A stretch of DNA of 64,000 nucleotides, from contig JAACJK010000006.1 of NCBI GenBank assembly GCA_013368325.1, positions 310,001-374,000 on the forward strand, read 5' to 3'. Of the stretch, positions 1-24,035 are shown piece after piece. Made by a program: the position numbers and the translations under genes. Source of the DNA: Ephemerocybe angulata (Eukaryota; Basidiomycota; Agaricomycetes; Agaricales; Psathyrellaceae). Positions within the stretch are counted from its first letter, which is position 1. Every line of letters starts with the position of its first letter. The notes beneath the pieces were generated by a model. The model ran no database searches. It saw only the letters and a program-made list of their open reading frames with translations, and was not told the DNA's origin.

Positions 1-501
1 ATTCAAGAAGACATCAACCCCGAAACGATTCCAGGAGCGGTTGTTACACCCACGATGCTCTTAGAATTTAGCAGATTCACCGGCCTTCAGAATCTTTACA
101 TCTGGACGTCCTACCACCATTTCAGACTGCCCTACAATACCACATTCAACATCATTATTCAAGAATTCGAGAGGATGTGCCAGTCGAGCGATAAAGTTGC
201 TCTGTATACGGTGGCCCTGGACTTCCAGGCGGAAGAATGCGACATGGAGGATGCCCTCAACCTTCCTGACATCGGGACGCGCATTCGAACAGTCGCAGCG
301 GATGGGGTTTGGGGTCGCATAGATGAGGTTTTATCAAGGGAAAAGTTCGACTTACTTGAAGAAGTATGCATCTTCTTCAACCACGATAGCATAGCCGGGA
401 CACCAGACGAAGAGGAGTGGGAGGCTAGCCGGAATCTTCTTCTCTCAAGTATGACGCGACTCGATGCACGAGGTGTTAGACTTGACATTAGTAGGCAGTG
501 A
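1..501 (+). CDS. F-box/LRR-like protein, C-terminal part (5' cut by window edge)
   Basis: The reading frame is open from the first base and ends at a TGA at 499-501, so only the last 166 residues are present. The sequence alternates short hydrophobic strands with polar segments (for example GLQNLYIWTSYHHF and FDLLEEVCIFFNH). This is the pattern of the C-terminal half of the large, fast-evolving F-box/LRR-like families of mushroom genomes; the F-box itself would lie upstream, outside the window. No catalytic motif is visible. Assignment to this family is by general resemblance only, including to the - strand F-box-like gene near 21-22 kb. It could be another solenoid-like protein. That it is coding is fairly secure. 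Confidence 0.5.
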   Translation: MQEDINPETIPGAVVTPTMLLEFSRFTGLQNLYIWTSYHHFRLPYNTTFNIIIQEFERMCQSSDKVALYTVALDFQAEECDMEDALNLPDIGTRIRTVAADGVWGRIDEVLSREKFDLLEEVCIFFNHDSIAGTPDEEEWEASRNLLLSSMTRLDARGVRLDISRQ

Positions 502-1587
502 GTGGAGTCAACTGTTATTCATTTGCTCTGTTTCTTGACCCTTATCCAGGTGGAAATCTAGATGAGCACTGTAGTTGAAGTGTATGAAGTTTGCGAAGAC
601 TGTTATCGTGCACGGCGAGGATATCGACCCTAGCTTATGCCCGTGTATATGTAGGTACGCCAATGTTTTTTGGCGCTAGGGTCCATGATGGGCGCTTTGT
701 TGAGGTCAATGTTTCAATATGACTCAGAACATGAAATGTCGTCCCTTCTCTTGTTCACGAATCACGAAGACCTTGCCTGGAGGACACGACTGGTCACAAG
801 GTCGCTCGATCGGGTAATGTCCATCAGCTGGCCTCATTTAGAACCTGGTCACAGTTCTTGTGTCGTAACGCATGCAGAATGCCTTGCGACGCCGCCTGCG
901 TCACTCAGGACGTTCCCTGTCCAAGGCACATTTGAAACACCTTACTCCCCTTTACCTTTAACCACCTGGACCTTGTCTGGCGTTCGTTTTACTTCGGGTA
1001 CGCGAGCGATCGGCGTTCTCTTGATGTGTTCGGACGGGCGCTAAACACGTTCTGTTGTTTACAGCCTTTCGTACGATAGGACCGCCGCACTGATACCATA
1101 CAGGTATGTGGCTAGCTGATCGACCTTGGCTGCGAAGGCAGGGACGACGGCCTTGTAGTGATCCTAACGACAGATAACATATCACATATTGCTATTTCGG
1201 TCTTCCAAGTTCACATACCTGCCTTCGAAGAACAGACCACAGGACCTTCTTCGCTGTCAGTCAGAGTCAGGAGAGCACTGAACGCCGAGCCACATTCGCT
1301 ATAGCCTGTTGCTTCCAGCCCCGTCGTACGGCATCGACCTTAACCCCGAGTTTATCCGGGTAGAAATCCGCTGAGCGTTCTGTGTCTTTTAGTTCTGGAG
1401 GGTTTTATCTAAGGTGAGTGGGTCTGTACATAGTTCTGCCTTGATTCTTCTTCTTGAGCTTTCTTCCTTTCTCTTCATCCCCTCTCTTTGCCCTGGGCTA
1501 AAGATCCTAGAGCTTATCGCCTGCTAGACTCCTCACCTCCGCTCTCGTTCTTGCGTATCTACTCAGTAGTACGACCGGCGATAGAAG
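502..1587. other. Intergenic region without a supported gene
   Basis: Short open frames on both strands (for example 670-1044) show no recognisable domain and no supporting splice pattern. The last 200 bases before the carrier start are pyrimidine-rich (ttcttcttgagctttcttcc near 1446), as is common in fungal promoters. I see no convincing RNA gene. Confidence 0.5.
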
Positions 1588-3204
1588 ATGTCAACCACCA
1601 TAGCAGCATCCGCAACCCCCGTCTCTCCCATCGCCATCGATGAAGCGAAGTCAGCCCCTCCACCGCTTGCAAAGAAGCCTTATCCCTTCTGGCTAGGGGG
1701 TGTCGCAGCGACGATAGCGGCGTCTATCACACAGTGAGTAACTGCCCCTCCATGTGCAGCGTCCCAGTGGTCAATGCGAACCCTTAACTCTGTGCAGCCC
1801 CCTTGATCTTACGAAAGTCCGGCTGCAGGCCTCGGGTGATAAGCGGATGGTGGACAGTATCAAGAAGACAGTGAGAACGGCCGGTGAGCATTGCTATCTA
1901 TGCTGCCAGGTGCATACCCTGGTTCGAGCCTACACTAATACACTGCGACTGCTAGGCGTCCGAGGGCTCTTTGATGGGATATCGGGTACTTGGATGCGAC
2001 AGATGTCGTACTCAATGTGTCGATTCTGGGCGTACGATGAGAGCAAGAAGATCCTGGGTGCTGGGAAAGACGCTCCAGCATGGAAGCTCGCCGCCGCTGG
2101 TAGCATGGGTACGTCCTCGCGCCTCGCTTGCTTTGTTACCCCGTCCTAACTCCTTGTTGTGACAACCTTAAACCTTAAGCTGGTGGAATTGCGGGATTCG
2201 TAGGAAACCCTGGAGGTGAGTGAGGAATTCGGAGGCCCGTGTTCCGGAGAACATCTGTCTGCTTGGCCCGTGCTCATTTGGGAAATGCTTCTAGAGATTG
2301 TGATGGTGCGGCTCCAAGGAGATTTCGCGAAGCCACCTGAACAGAGATTCAACTACAAGAACTGCTTCGATGCTTTGTTCAGAGTGAGTTTCATATTTAG
2401 TTCGCCGTGCTCTCTGGTTCAGACTGTGACTATGTCGTTAACCTTTGACTGCTGTACCCCCCGTTCTCGTCGACACCCCTGAACGAGGACGGGCGCTCTT
2501 GCATGAATGACGTATGCGGGGTAGATAGTCAGGGGTAAATGGACCTTAACGGGCATTATCCCCTTCGGATATCTATACCCCTTTCTTACTTTCACTTCGT
2601 TCGAATCTACTATGCGAAAAGGTCAAACGACTGACAATTACACCCTAGATGGTACGCGAAGAAGGTGTCTCCTCCCTCGCTCGCGGTGTTGGCCCCAACG
2701 TCTTCAGAGCTATCTTGATGAACGCCAGTCAGCTGGCGTCTTACGATTTCTTCAAGGCCGAACTGTTGAAGACGAAGTACTTCGAGGATAACATTGCCTG
2801 CCACTTTACCGCTAGTTTTGCTGCCGGTACTGTGGCCACAACCGTGTGCTCACCCGCCGACGTCTTGAAGGTATGTTGATGGTACTTTTTTCACTTGCCG
2901 GTTGGTCATTGACCCTCACTGTTCGATTATCAGAGCCGAATTATGAATGCCTCAGGACCTGGATCCAACGTACGTCGAACAGTTGAGCATGGCTAAGGCG
3001 AGGGAACTGATATAATCCCGTGAGCAGTCGACACTCGCGGTTATTCGCCAGTCGATGGCCAAGGAAGGGGCGATGTTTATGTTCAAGGGTTGGGTGCCCG
3101 CCTGGACGCGTCTCCAGCCCACGACTATTCTTATCTTCCTCACCTTAGAGCAGCTGAAGAACCTGGTAGACGTCACCAGGAAAGCAGGCTTCGACTTTGT
3201 GTGA
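1588..3204 (+). CDS. DIC1: Mitochondrial dicarboxylate-type carrier (SLC25 family)
   Basis: About eight exons encode a carrier of roughly 310 residues. All three repeats of the mitochondrial carrier family are visible with their signature: PLDLTKVRLQ (spliced across 1734-1797), PGEIVMVRLQ and SPADVLKSRI. Each is followed by the expected second helix (GLFDGISGTWMRQM, SLARGVGPNVFRAILM, FKGWVPAWTRLQP). The overall pattern, including NASQLASYDFFK, is that of the dicarboxylate carrier subgroup, which exchanges malate or succinate for phosphate across the inner mitochondrial membrane. The start at 1588 gives a short Ala/Pro-rich N-terminus before the first helix (PYPFWLGGVAATIAASI). The intron at about 2381-2648 is unusually long (about 268 nt) beside the 50-75 nt introns around it. 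The second repeat has Glu where Asp is usual. Substrate is inferred from family resemblance. Confidence 0.88.
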
Positions 3205-3684
3205 ATGAGAGATAATAGTTACTGTCTTCTTTCGGATTCCTTAACATCCAATCGTTTCTGAGCTTCCCTTTCATCAAGACGCTGTTAGCGCAAGTTGTTG
3301 TACCGTGTATTATATTTAGAGAGCATGTACAGTACCATTCGTTGGCTTCCATATTCCAGTTTGTCCTTCCACTGTATGAAGCACGGATGCGACCGTTTCG
3401 AGCGGCCCAGCGGAGCGCATAATCAGGATCCAGTTGGGCCCAAATCGGTCCACCTAGACCTGTGACTGTTCCCTCTATGGGGCGGATCGCTCTATCGAGG
3501 TCGTGCCTCATAGAGCGGCACTGGTCACGAGTCTACGGTCCACCGTGAAACCCCCTAATGACACGGATAGGTCAGCATCTAGTCATCCGATAGTCAGCTA
3601 GTCCGACTCGGGTCGGTCCTCGCAGTTAATCGCTTCTCTTATTATCGCCAGTGCCAGTGCCAGAGAGACAACGCCAACAGCAGC
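3205..3684. other. Intergenic region without a supported gene
   Basis: This separates the carrier from the EthD-like gene. A 112-codon open frame on the - strand (3173-3511) reaches into the carrier 3' end and shows no recognisable domain, so I do not call it. The stretch just before the next gene contains a direct repeat, gccagt gccagt gccaga, at about 3648. Confidence 0.4.
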
Positions 3685-4414
3685 ATGGGAGCCCCAGGAT
3701 TCCTCGCAGTATTCTCTGATCCAGGCAACAAATCCACCCTCGAAGAGTTCCAAGATTGGTACGACAACGAGCATGTTCCCCTTCGGCTAGACCACCTGCC
3801 CTACTTCCTCACCGGGGCCCGGTATTCTGCAATCGACGACAAGCTCCCAGGCTGGCTGGCCATGTACGAAATTGAGGAGGTCGAGTCGTTCCAAGATCCG
3901 AGTTACGCCGTCCTGAGAGAGACGCGGAGTGAGAGGGAGAAGGACCTGATTGCCCGACTTGGGGTCTTGGATAGGAGGACGGCCGAGGTCGTGGTGGACA
4001 CCGGGGACCAGCTGGAGAAGAGCACTGGACTGAAAGTTGGGAATCCCAGCCGGTTTGTACTGACCGTTGGGATTGCATTGGGGGGTGGGTCGAGCGAGAG
4101 CCTGGAGAGGTTTGCCGAAGATACCAGAAGGGTTGGAGGTTGGGTCAGAACCAGAGTTCTCAAGGTCTTCGACAAAGGTGTCACTGGGACGAATGAAGAG
4201 TGGACGAGCATCGAGGTTCCGGATTACTTGGCTGTCATTGGTGAGCTTTATATAACCCTGCTGAATTTGGCTATTGTGCTCACTGTTGGCATAATCCACA
4301 GAACTCACTTCGAAGTTCCCCGAGGACACAATAGTTACTGAGGCTCCCTTGGCTTTGCACGATCTACGACAGTGGTCATTGTATAAGGCATTCCCTGCTC
4401 TATCCCAAGCCTAA
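3685..4414 (+). CDS. EthD-like dimeric alpha/beta-barrel protein
   Basis: Two exons (3685-4240 and 4302-4414) join in frame to give 222 residues. The N-terminal half carries the pattern of the EthD / dimeric alpha-beta barrel (ferredoxin-like) superfamily: GFLAVFSDPGNKSTLEEFQD followed by WYDNEHVPLRLDHLPYFLTG, with the conserved WYDNEHVP helix, then GWLAMYEIEEVESFQDPSY. Proteins of this type are common in basidiomycetes and often sit in oxidative or secondary-metabolism contexts, but the individual reaction is usually unknown. Splicing out the 61-nt GTGAGC..CACAG intron replaces a short unspliced tail with ELTSKFPEDTIVTEAPLAL and an ending in ALSQA, which is more protein-like than the read-through. 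No neighbour suggests a pathway. Confidence 0.75.
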
Positions 4415-4661
4415 ATAGCCTAGCTCTGTAGTCCTACGTATACGGTCCGGGTTTCAGATATGACGAGTGATAGATGCTTTCCCGGTATAGAAGAGTTTCT
4501 TTCGTTGCTTGAGTGTGGTGTCGGTGGTAGGAGCCAGCGGAGTCTCGCACGCTGCGGGCTTAGTTCATGACCATCATCATCAACGGCGGCAACGCCAACA
4601 ACTGCTTTCTCTCTAACTACCACAATCAGCTATGCAACCTACGTAGACGGCCTATACGAAA
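4415..4661. promoter_or_regulatory. Short intergenic/promoter region of the BEACH gene
   Basis: There are 247 bases between the EthD-like stop and the BEACH start, containing short tandem triplets (catcatcatcaacggcggca at about 4571). No clear TATA box. Function as a promoter is inferred only from position. Confidence 0.35.
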
Positions 4662-12532
<7,871 letters not shown>

Positions 12533-12768
12533 TTTCCGCCTTGTTTTTGGCTTCTCCTTGTCCATTTTCTGTGGATACGAACGATATACTATTTAGAATG
12601 CTATAGAGTGTAGGGAGAGTATGTACGTTGGCGCTGCTGGATAGTAGTTGAACATGTACAATAACTAGGAGTGGGCTGGAGGAATTATCTATGAGTTGGA
12701 GCGTGTGTGCTTGTTGGTGCAAGCGGGTATGAGAGACCGAGATCTACATGTGCCATCACAGTAAAGTT
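12533..12768. terminator. Shared 3' region of two convergent genes
   Basis: The BEACH stop codon (12532) and the ABC transporter stop codon (12769-12771, - strand) face each other across about 236 bases, so both transcripts must end here or overlap. No strong AATAAA signal is visible. The role is inferred from orientation. Confidence 0.4.
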
Positions 12769-18708
<5,940 letters not shown>

Positions 18709-20552
18709 GGTGGAAGCGCGGCGTCTCGACCAGAGCCTACCTGCGTCCTGGGTATAAGTACGTTGGGTTCAGGGACGGGACCGAGTGGTACGAAAGCAAC
18801 CTTGCTCACGCTATTAATAACTCATGACTCTCAGCTCTTCTGCTGTGAACAAAGTCAAGAATATCAGAGAATATCTCGGGCGTCAATTCGAGCACACGGA
18901 ATGAGATGACGTGTTGAGATGGAACTGGGAATATATCACGGCCATCAGTTTCCCCCCGGCTTCACCCATCCGACGCCATTCAAAGTGATTCAATCCACTG
19001 GCCGTTGCTTTGACGCGGCCCTGGCATGAGGAGCGAGAAGGATGGGGCCACGCTTTCGCCGGCGCAGCATGTCGAAATCCGCAGTCCATACAAATAACTT
19101 TCGACATTCTGGACTTGATTTTGGAAATGATGTTCTCTTTAAGTATTCTGCTTCGGCCAAATCCCAAGAAGATGATTGGTCGTTGTTCGGCGGCTGTTTT
19201 ATCTCGGTTGACTGGAACGACTCGGACATGGGCGCTTAAGCACCCTGGTAAGCTTGCTGGACGTCCGACGCACCAAGGACTGTGCTATGACACGTAGCAC
19301 CTTCTCATCAGTGTCATATTTCAGGCCCACAAGAGACTTCTATGAGCAGAAAATTCTTCGGCGAGTTTGAGATGGCGAGAGTAGTGGAGTCATGGAGAGC
19401 CGGGAGACGCGTCGCCTGGCCGGCAAGCTGATTTGGCGTATGAGAAAATATTTGTCAGCTGGGCTTCGAACAACTCCTCGGACCTCGACTTGAAGACTTT
19501 TGATGGCAATTTGACGGTCGAGCTTGTACCTGCTTGTACAAGAAAAGTCCAGGATTTACGTTCCTCTATATATGTGGCTATTCGACCGGTCGAACAAGTG
19601 AAGGCCATATCAATCATGATCAGTGTATCGAACCTGACTCCATTGATTCTGGTAAAGAGCAAGAGGTCATGTTTCTTCACCCACCGGTGAGATCTGACTA
19701 CTGCAAGAATGGAAGTCACTGACATCGATGTGCATGTATCTTACTTACGATTATGATAGGGGGCTGAGTGAATTCTGCGTGCCGCGCCCATTCATCTTGC
19801 CCGGCAAAATATGCTCCCATTCCATTCTATAATAGTCCGTCCTTGTCTATCCACGAGATCCGCAAACTTGATCAAGGACAATTTCCTTCAGCTACAGAAT
19901 TAAAATGATTTCGAAGTGCTCTCGGCACCTGCTACTAGGGACGCGGTCGCGGGTCGCGTTGCTTGCCATCACCACGAGGTGCAAACATCGAAACAAACCA
20001 AAGCAGCTCCTGGTCCGTGCGCCGCCCGCCCGCCCTATATAAGGAGCCCATCAGCCATCTGGAATCCTTACCACTCTGGCCTTTTGGCTTAGATCAAGTG
20101 TAGTATCTGTTCTTAATAGTTTAACCACTATTATGAGGGCACCGCCCTCATTTTTGGTTATCTTATTTTTGCCGCCCCAGCTCCTCGGGCTCTGCTTGCA
20201 ACCCGGGGACACGATGACCTCGCCATTGCAGTACCGGCTTGCGTCGTCGGGGGATCCCTTCTTTATGGGACGCCTCTCTTTGCTGGATCTTTCTATGGCG
20301 CATCTTGTTGATGTCGCAGCGGAATTCAGCAAACAGATAGTCTTGTTTCTCAACGAATTTTTTTGGTTCTCGTCTCTTCGTGAGATCCTGTAGTTGGAGA
20401 GGTACGAGGAGGAGCTAGGCAAAGAAATTCGGGACGTTATGTCTGGATCGACTGTCCGTTCAAGTTCGATAGTATCATTCAGTGCGATTCGTCTCTGTAT
20501 GTACAGCGCTCTGGTAAAATATACATCTTACTTCACACCCACGCATTGAAAG
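18709..20552. other. Intergenic region without a supported gene
   Basis: About 1.8 kb between the ABC transporter start and the 3' end of the F-box-like gene. A clear TATA-like box (ccctatataaggagcc) lies at 20033-20048, 90-odd bases before an 86-codon open frame (20133-20393) with a hydrophobic N-terminus. That frame has no recognisable domain and is not called as a gene. Other open frames look random. Confidence 0.45.
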
Positions 20553-22123
20553 TCAAGACTCGGAACACAACTGTATCATCCAGTTATCAGTCATCAACGG
20601 CTCGACGAAGGTATACGCAGGGAGAGGAGCATGGAGGGAGGCCGGTTTAGCCTCGTCGACCCTATCGGTATTTCTTTCAACAAAGACAACGAGGGATGAC
20701 TTGGTGACGAAGGTTGACGTACCAATTGACATGCAAAACCTTCTTAGACAATAGAGTGGGCATCCTCGAGTAAAGATTCTTGACCAGGTCTGCCAAGTCT
20801 GGGCTGACGCTCTCGCACAACCACCTCTCCCCCTGGACGACAATCTCAAGAGACTTCATCCCAGCGAAGCACTCCCCCGCTATCGAGTCCACTCGCTCCC
20901 AAAGGTCGACGTCGAGGATGGCCTTGGATAAGTTAAGTGCGTCGGTTGCAAGGAATGGGTATGGACCGAGACGTTGTATTGTAAACGTCAAGCGCAGAAC
21001 CTGCAAACTTTCATGGCTCATGTTTCGGAGGGCAGCGACGATGGAGTCTGTGTATGGTTGAGGTATTGGTTGGCAATGCAACATGTTGACCAGGAACTCG
21101 ATGTCGAGGGTTTGAACGAGTGGCAATTGGTGCAACCGTAAACAGTCTAGCTCAAAACAAAACTTTCAATATTCATTGTGTGTGAAAGAACCGACAAGGC
21201 TAACCTAGAGCTCGCAACTCTCCTTTTGGGCGGTTGAAGTCGAAATGCACATGGAACGATAGCTTTTCAAGGTGGTCTGCGGATTTCAGGAGGAGTCCCT
21301 GTATCGCGGACTCCATAGCGCTGTCGTACAGAGTGGAATGCACTTGCAGTCTGCGCAAATGAGACGCTTCCAACTGAGCATCGTCTCGGGTAAAACCCTC
21401 TAGCAGCTTCTGCAGGGCGATACCGCAATCGGCGATGTCGAGGGATTCGAGTCGCCCTTTGCGTGCGCGCTCGTCGACACAGGCTACAGGTCCCCCAGCT
21501 TGTATGGGCTCCAAGTCAAAGTCGGAGAGCGATACAGAAAGGAGTGTGAGCTCCTTGAGGTTGGAGCAGTCGATGAGTGGAGTAAGCTCCATGTTTATGA
21601 TCCTGTCCAGAACGAGGATTTCGAGACTCGGGAGACTGAACAAGTCGAACAGCGCTCCCTGAACGGCGACGTCAATAAGACCCCAGTCAATAAATCCATC
21701 CACGATGCTATTGGTCACTGATAGCCTCCTCAGCGACACTAGCGACTGCAGGATGTCTACAAGCCCATCGGCATCGCTTCGCATTAGCCATCCGAACGAG
21801 CCGCCTCCCAGCGTTCGCGTCGAGCTGTCGACAAGGTGGATGCTTGTGATGCACGCCGCGAAGCTCGGGTCTGCGACGATGATATCGCGCAGCCTCCGAA
21901 TGTATCGGTGGATTAGGCACTTGGAGAGGCTCTGGGCGATTATGATTTCCGCTGATCGGCGCTGGCGGACGTGGGTCAAGAGAGAGCGGCTGACGAGCGC
22001 GAGGCGGGAGAGGGTGGACTTGTTCTTGGTGTCATTGACAAAGTCGACGATAAGGGCCAGGAGTTCGTCAGGGAGCTCTAGCGGCATTGCGTTGGAGGTG
22101 AGTGTGAGAGTCAGGAATGACAC
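20553..22123 (-). CDS. F-box/LRR-like protein
   Basis: Three exons encode about 460 residues. The N-terminus (MPLELPDELLALIVDFV, with SRLALVSRSLLTHVR) is the F-box-like opening seen across agaricomycete F-box families. The rest consists of leucine-rich strand/helix repeats (SLVSLRRLSVTNS, FSLPSLEILVLD, CSNLKELTLLSVSL, LRRLQVHSTLYDSA, ESLQVLRLTF). The first intron joins GELRALD to CLRLHQLPLVQTL, and a second intron (about 20654-20720) leads to a last exon ending WMIQLCSES. F-box proteins recruit substrates to SCF ubiquitin ligases through Skp1; the target is unknown. Two starts are possible: the first ATG at 22123, or the ATG at 22087, which begins directly with MPLELPDEL as relatives often do. 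Confidence 0.72.
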
Positions 22124-22414
22124 CTCCCTGAGTGTGCGACATCGCGCGGCTGTTTCTCCCGCGGTCCTAATATGGAAAGGGCGGCTGACAAGCGCTGAGC
22201 GCTTAATTGCACGGAATAACTGATCTCAAACGGCACACATAGGCGTATACTGGAGCTCACAGCCACAAGCAAACCCTTGAGCATTTATTTGATGACTCTC
22301 GCTTTCCACCCCGATACCCATGTACCGTAAGTCAGGTCATTAGGTTGCACTTGTTTTCACTGTTTTCACGATAGCTTTAACGTTACAATTCCGAGGAAAC
22401 GCCAGTCACAGATT

Positions 22415-23028
22415 CTACGAGCTCGCCCATTCCCAGTCACCGGTAATTGGTGTCGCTAGATCGGACGAGAAGTAGGTAAAGAGCCGCTCTGTTATATTGA
22501 GATCGGCGTAGCCACAACTGTCGCACTGGAGACATCATTAATAGGGGCAGATATATAAGCTGAAGATACCCGCTCACCCGATCGAGCACTTGAGAATATG
22601 CCTGCTTTCCTCCACGAGTCAGAGAGATGATTCTGCCACAGAGCGTTGGGTCGAATTTCTGCCCAGGAATTGCATTAGTAGCGTCCAAGACGAAACGTAC
22701 ACCGCACGATATTTACCCCTGGGCTCAGTGCGATTCCCTTGGGATTTCATGTTAGATACTTATATGCAGTACGCGACAGGACATGTACTCACAAAGGCAC
22801 TCTTGTGAATCTGGAACCCGCAAGCCCCACTGGAAGCTGTTAGTCGCGCGCGGAGTGATTTGGGTGACCATACGAGACGTACGCTCGCCCAGGGTCGCCA
22901 ACATTATACGAGGTCCACTTCGAGTCTCTGTGCGTTCGAGCTTCTAGCTCATGACCTTCTTGTGCTGGGAGCGCAATCGCTATAGTTGACAGAGCCAGCA
23001 GAGTAACAGAAGCGAGCCCTTTCATCAT
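22415..23028 (-). CDS. Secreted RlpA-like / barwin-type double-psi beta-barrel protein
   Basis: Four exons (23028-22883, 22829-22793, 22658-about 22578, then to a TAG at 22417-22415) join in frame to about 124 residues. Residues 1-20 form a signal peptide (MKGLASVTLLALSTIAIALP), followed by an EGHELEART pro-like stretch. The rest matches the fungal DPBB pattern: GACGFQIHKSAF with the first Cys, KFDPTLCGRIISL, a GGKQAYSQVLDRCDSCGYAD core with the CDSC pair, then LNITERLFTYFSSD and a Trp-rich end. This barrel is shared by RlpA-like, expansin-like, barwin and cerato-platanin-related secreted proteins of fungi, which bind or loosen cell-wall polysaccharides. No catalytic claim can be made. None of the exons is convincing alone; the call rests on the splice joins restoring the fold pattern. 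Confidence 0.75.
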
Positions 23029-23089
23029 GCCAGTGACAGTGGTATGGTCGGAGATTTGATTCTCGAAGAGGTGGATCGCGACTTCATAC

Positions 23090-23106
23090 GACGAATATAT
23101 AAACCA
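23090..23106 (-). promoter_or_regulatory. TATA-box-like element of the DPBB gene
   Basis: The - strand reads gtttatatattcg about 65-75 nt before the start codon at 23028, a normal TATA distance for a short fungal leader. Inferred from position and sequence. Confidence 0.4.
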
Positions 23107-23860
23107 TTTTAAAGAGCAGTTAATAGATATTAGACGGACCGTGCGCTTAAGACGCGGAGATAAGCTCCTCGACAGCGACGAACGGCCGGCGATGTTTTGG
23201 TATTCGAAGTTCCAGATGATGGCTTCTACTTCGAATTTCTCCGCCGGTCAAACAGTGTGGCTTTATGACCGGTTCGATGTTATTCCTGGATGTTAGTGAG
23301 TGAGAGCGGTCCTTGAGATTGAGTCGACAAGGATGAAAGCATAGAAAACGGGATGCCGTCAATGGCAGTCCGCATCAAATGGGGCTTTGAATAAGCGCCC
23401 ACTTTGTGCCATCATCTGCTTATTCGGCTAGCGAGAATAGTAAGGTAGCACAGGGTGTAGGCTCTGCTAAGTAGTAGCCGTTGAGTGTGTAAGTCTCAAA
23501 TCCTAAGTACGCGATCAAACCAAGCGAGAAGGGGTCATTGGTAGATCGTTTGTTTGCTGATTCCTTCCGACTAGTAGGGCAAAAGCCTCATCATCTTTTG
23601 ATTAAGCTCAGCTGCATTGCTTCCTTTGACCTTCTTTCCTCGTGCACCGGGACGCCGAGAGTTCATCAGGTGGCAAAGTGGCGACAGAACAATCAAGTCG
23701 TGTTTGCCTTTCCTACCCTGCGATAAGGTATCCCTGGCCATGTCTCGGGTTCTAGCGCCGACATGTAACATGACGGCGAGCGGCGTCCCCGGCCATCCTA
23801 CCCAGGGGTTCATTCAAGGCTTAGCACAGCGCTCAGGCGTCTAATTCTCTAGCAAGGGAC
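23107..23860. other. Intergenic region without a supported gene
   Basis: No open frame here shows a recognisable domain or a consistent splice pattern. It separates two divergently transcribed secreted-protein genes (22.4-23.0 kb, - strand and 24.0-24.8 kb, + strand). Confidence 0.4.
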
Positions 23861-23870
23861 CATGAAAAAT

Positions 23871-24035
23871 GTATAAAGAGAGTGGGCAGACTAATATGGT
23901 TCTTCAGCTGGTCTCACCCATCCACATACACACACACTAAACATCTACGCTGAGCGTACTCCTCGACAACTCACCCTTCTACACATTCCAAACCAACCTT
24001 CATCCTCACAACTTTATCTCACCTACTCTTTCAAT
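23871..24035 (+). promoter_or_regulatory. Promoter and leader of modular secreted protein gene 1
   Basis: A TATA box (gtataaag) at 23871 lies 165 nt before the ATG. The element ggttcttcagctggtctc follows at 23898, then tctacgctgagcgtactcct at about 23946. The same three elements, in the same order and at nearly the same distances, precede the paralogues starting at 42702 and 44567. A CT/CA-rich leader leads to the ATG. Confidence 0.6.

Noticed and set aside
1884..1955. ggttcgagcc inside an intron of the mitochondrial carrier, like a tRNA B box
   Set aside because: There is no matching A box or cloverleaf, and the sequence lies in a well-defined GT-AG intron.
3173..3511. 112-codon - strand frame after the mitochondrial carrier
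   Set aside because: It overlaps the carrier 3' coding end, has no recognisable domain and no promoter-like sequence.
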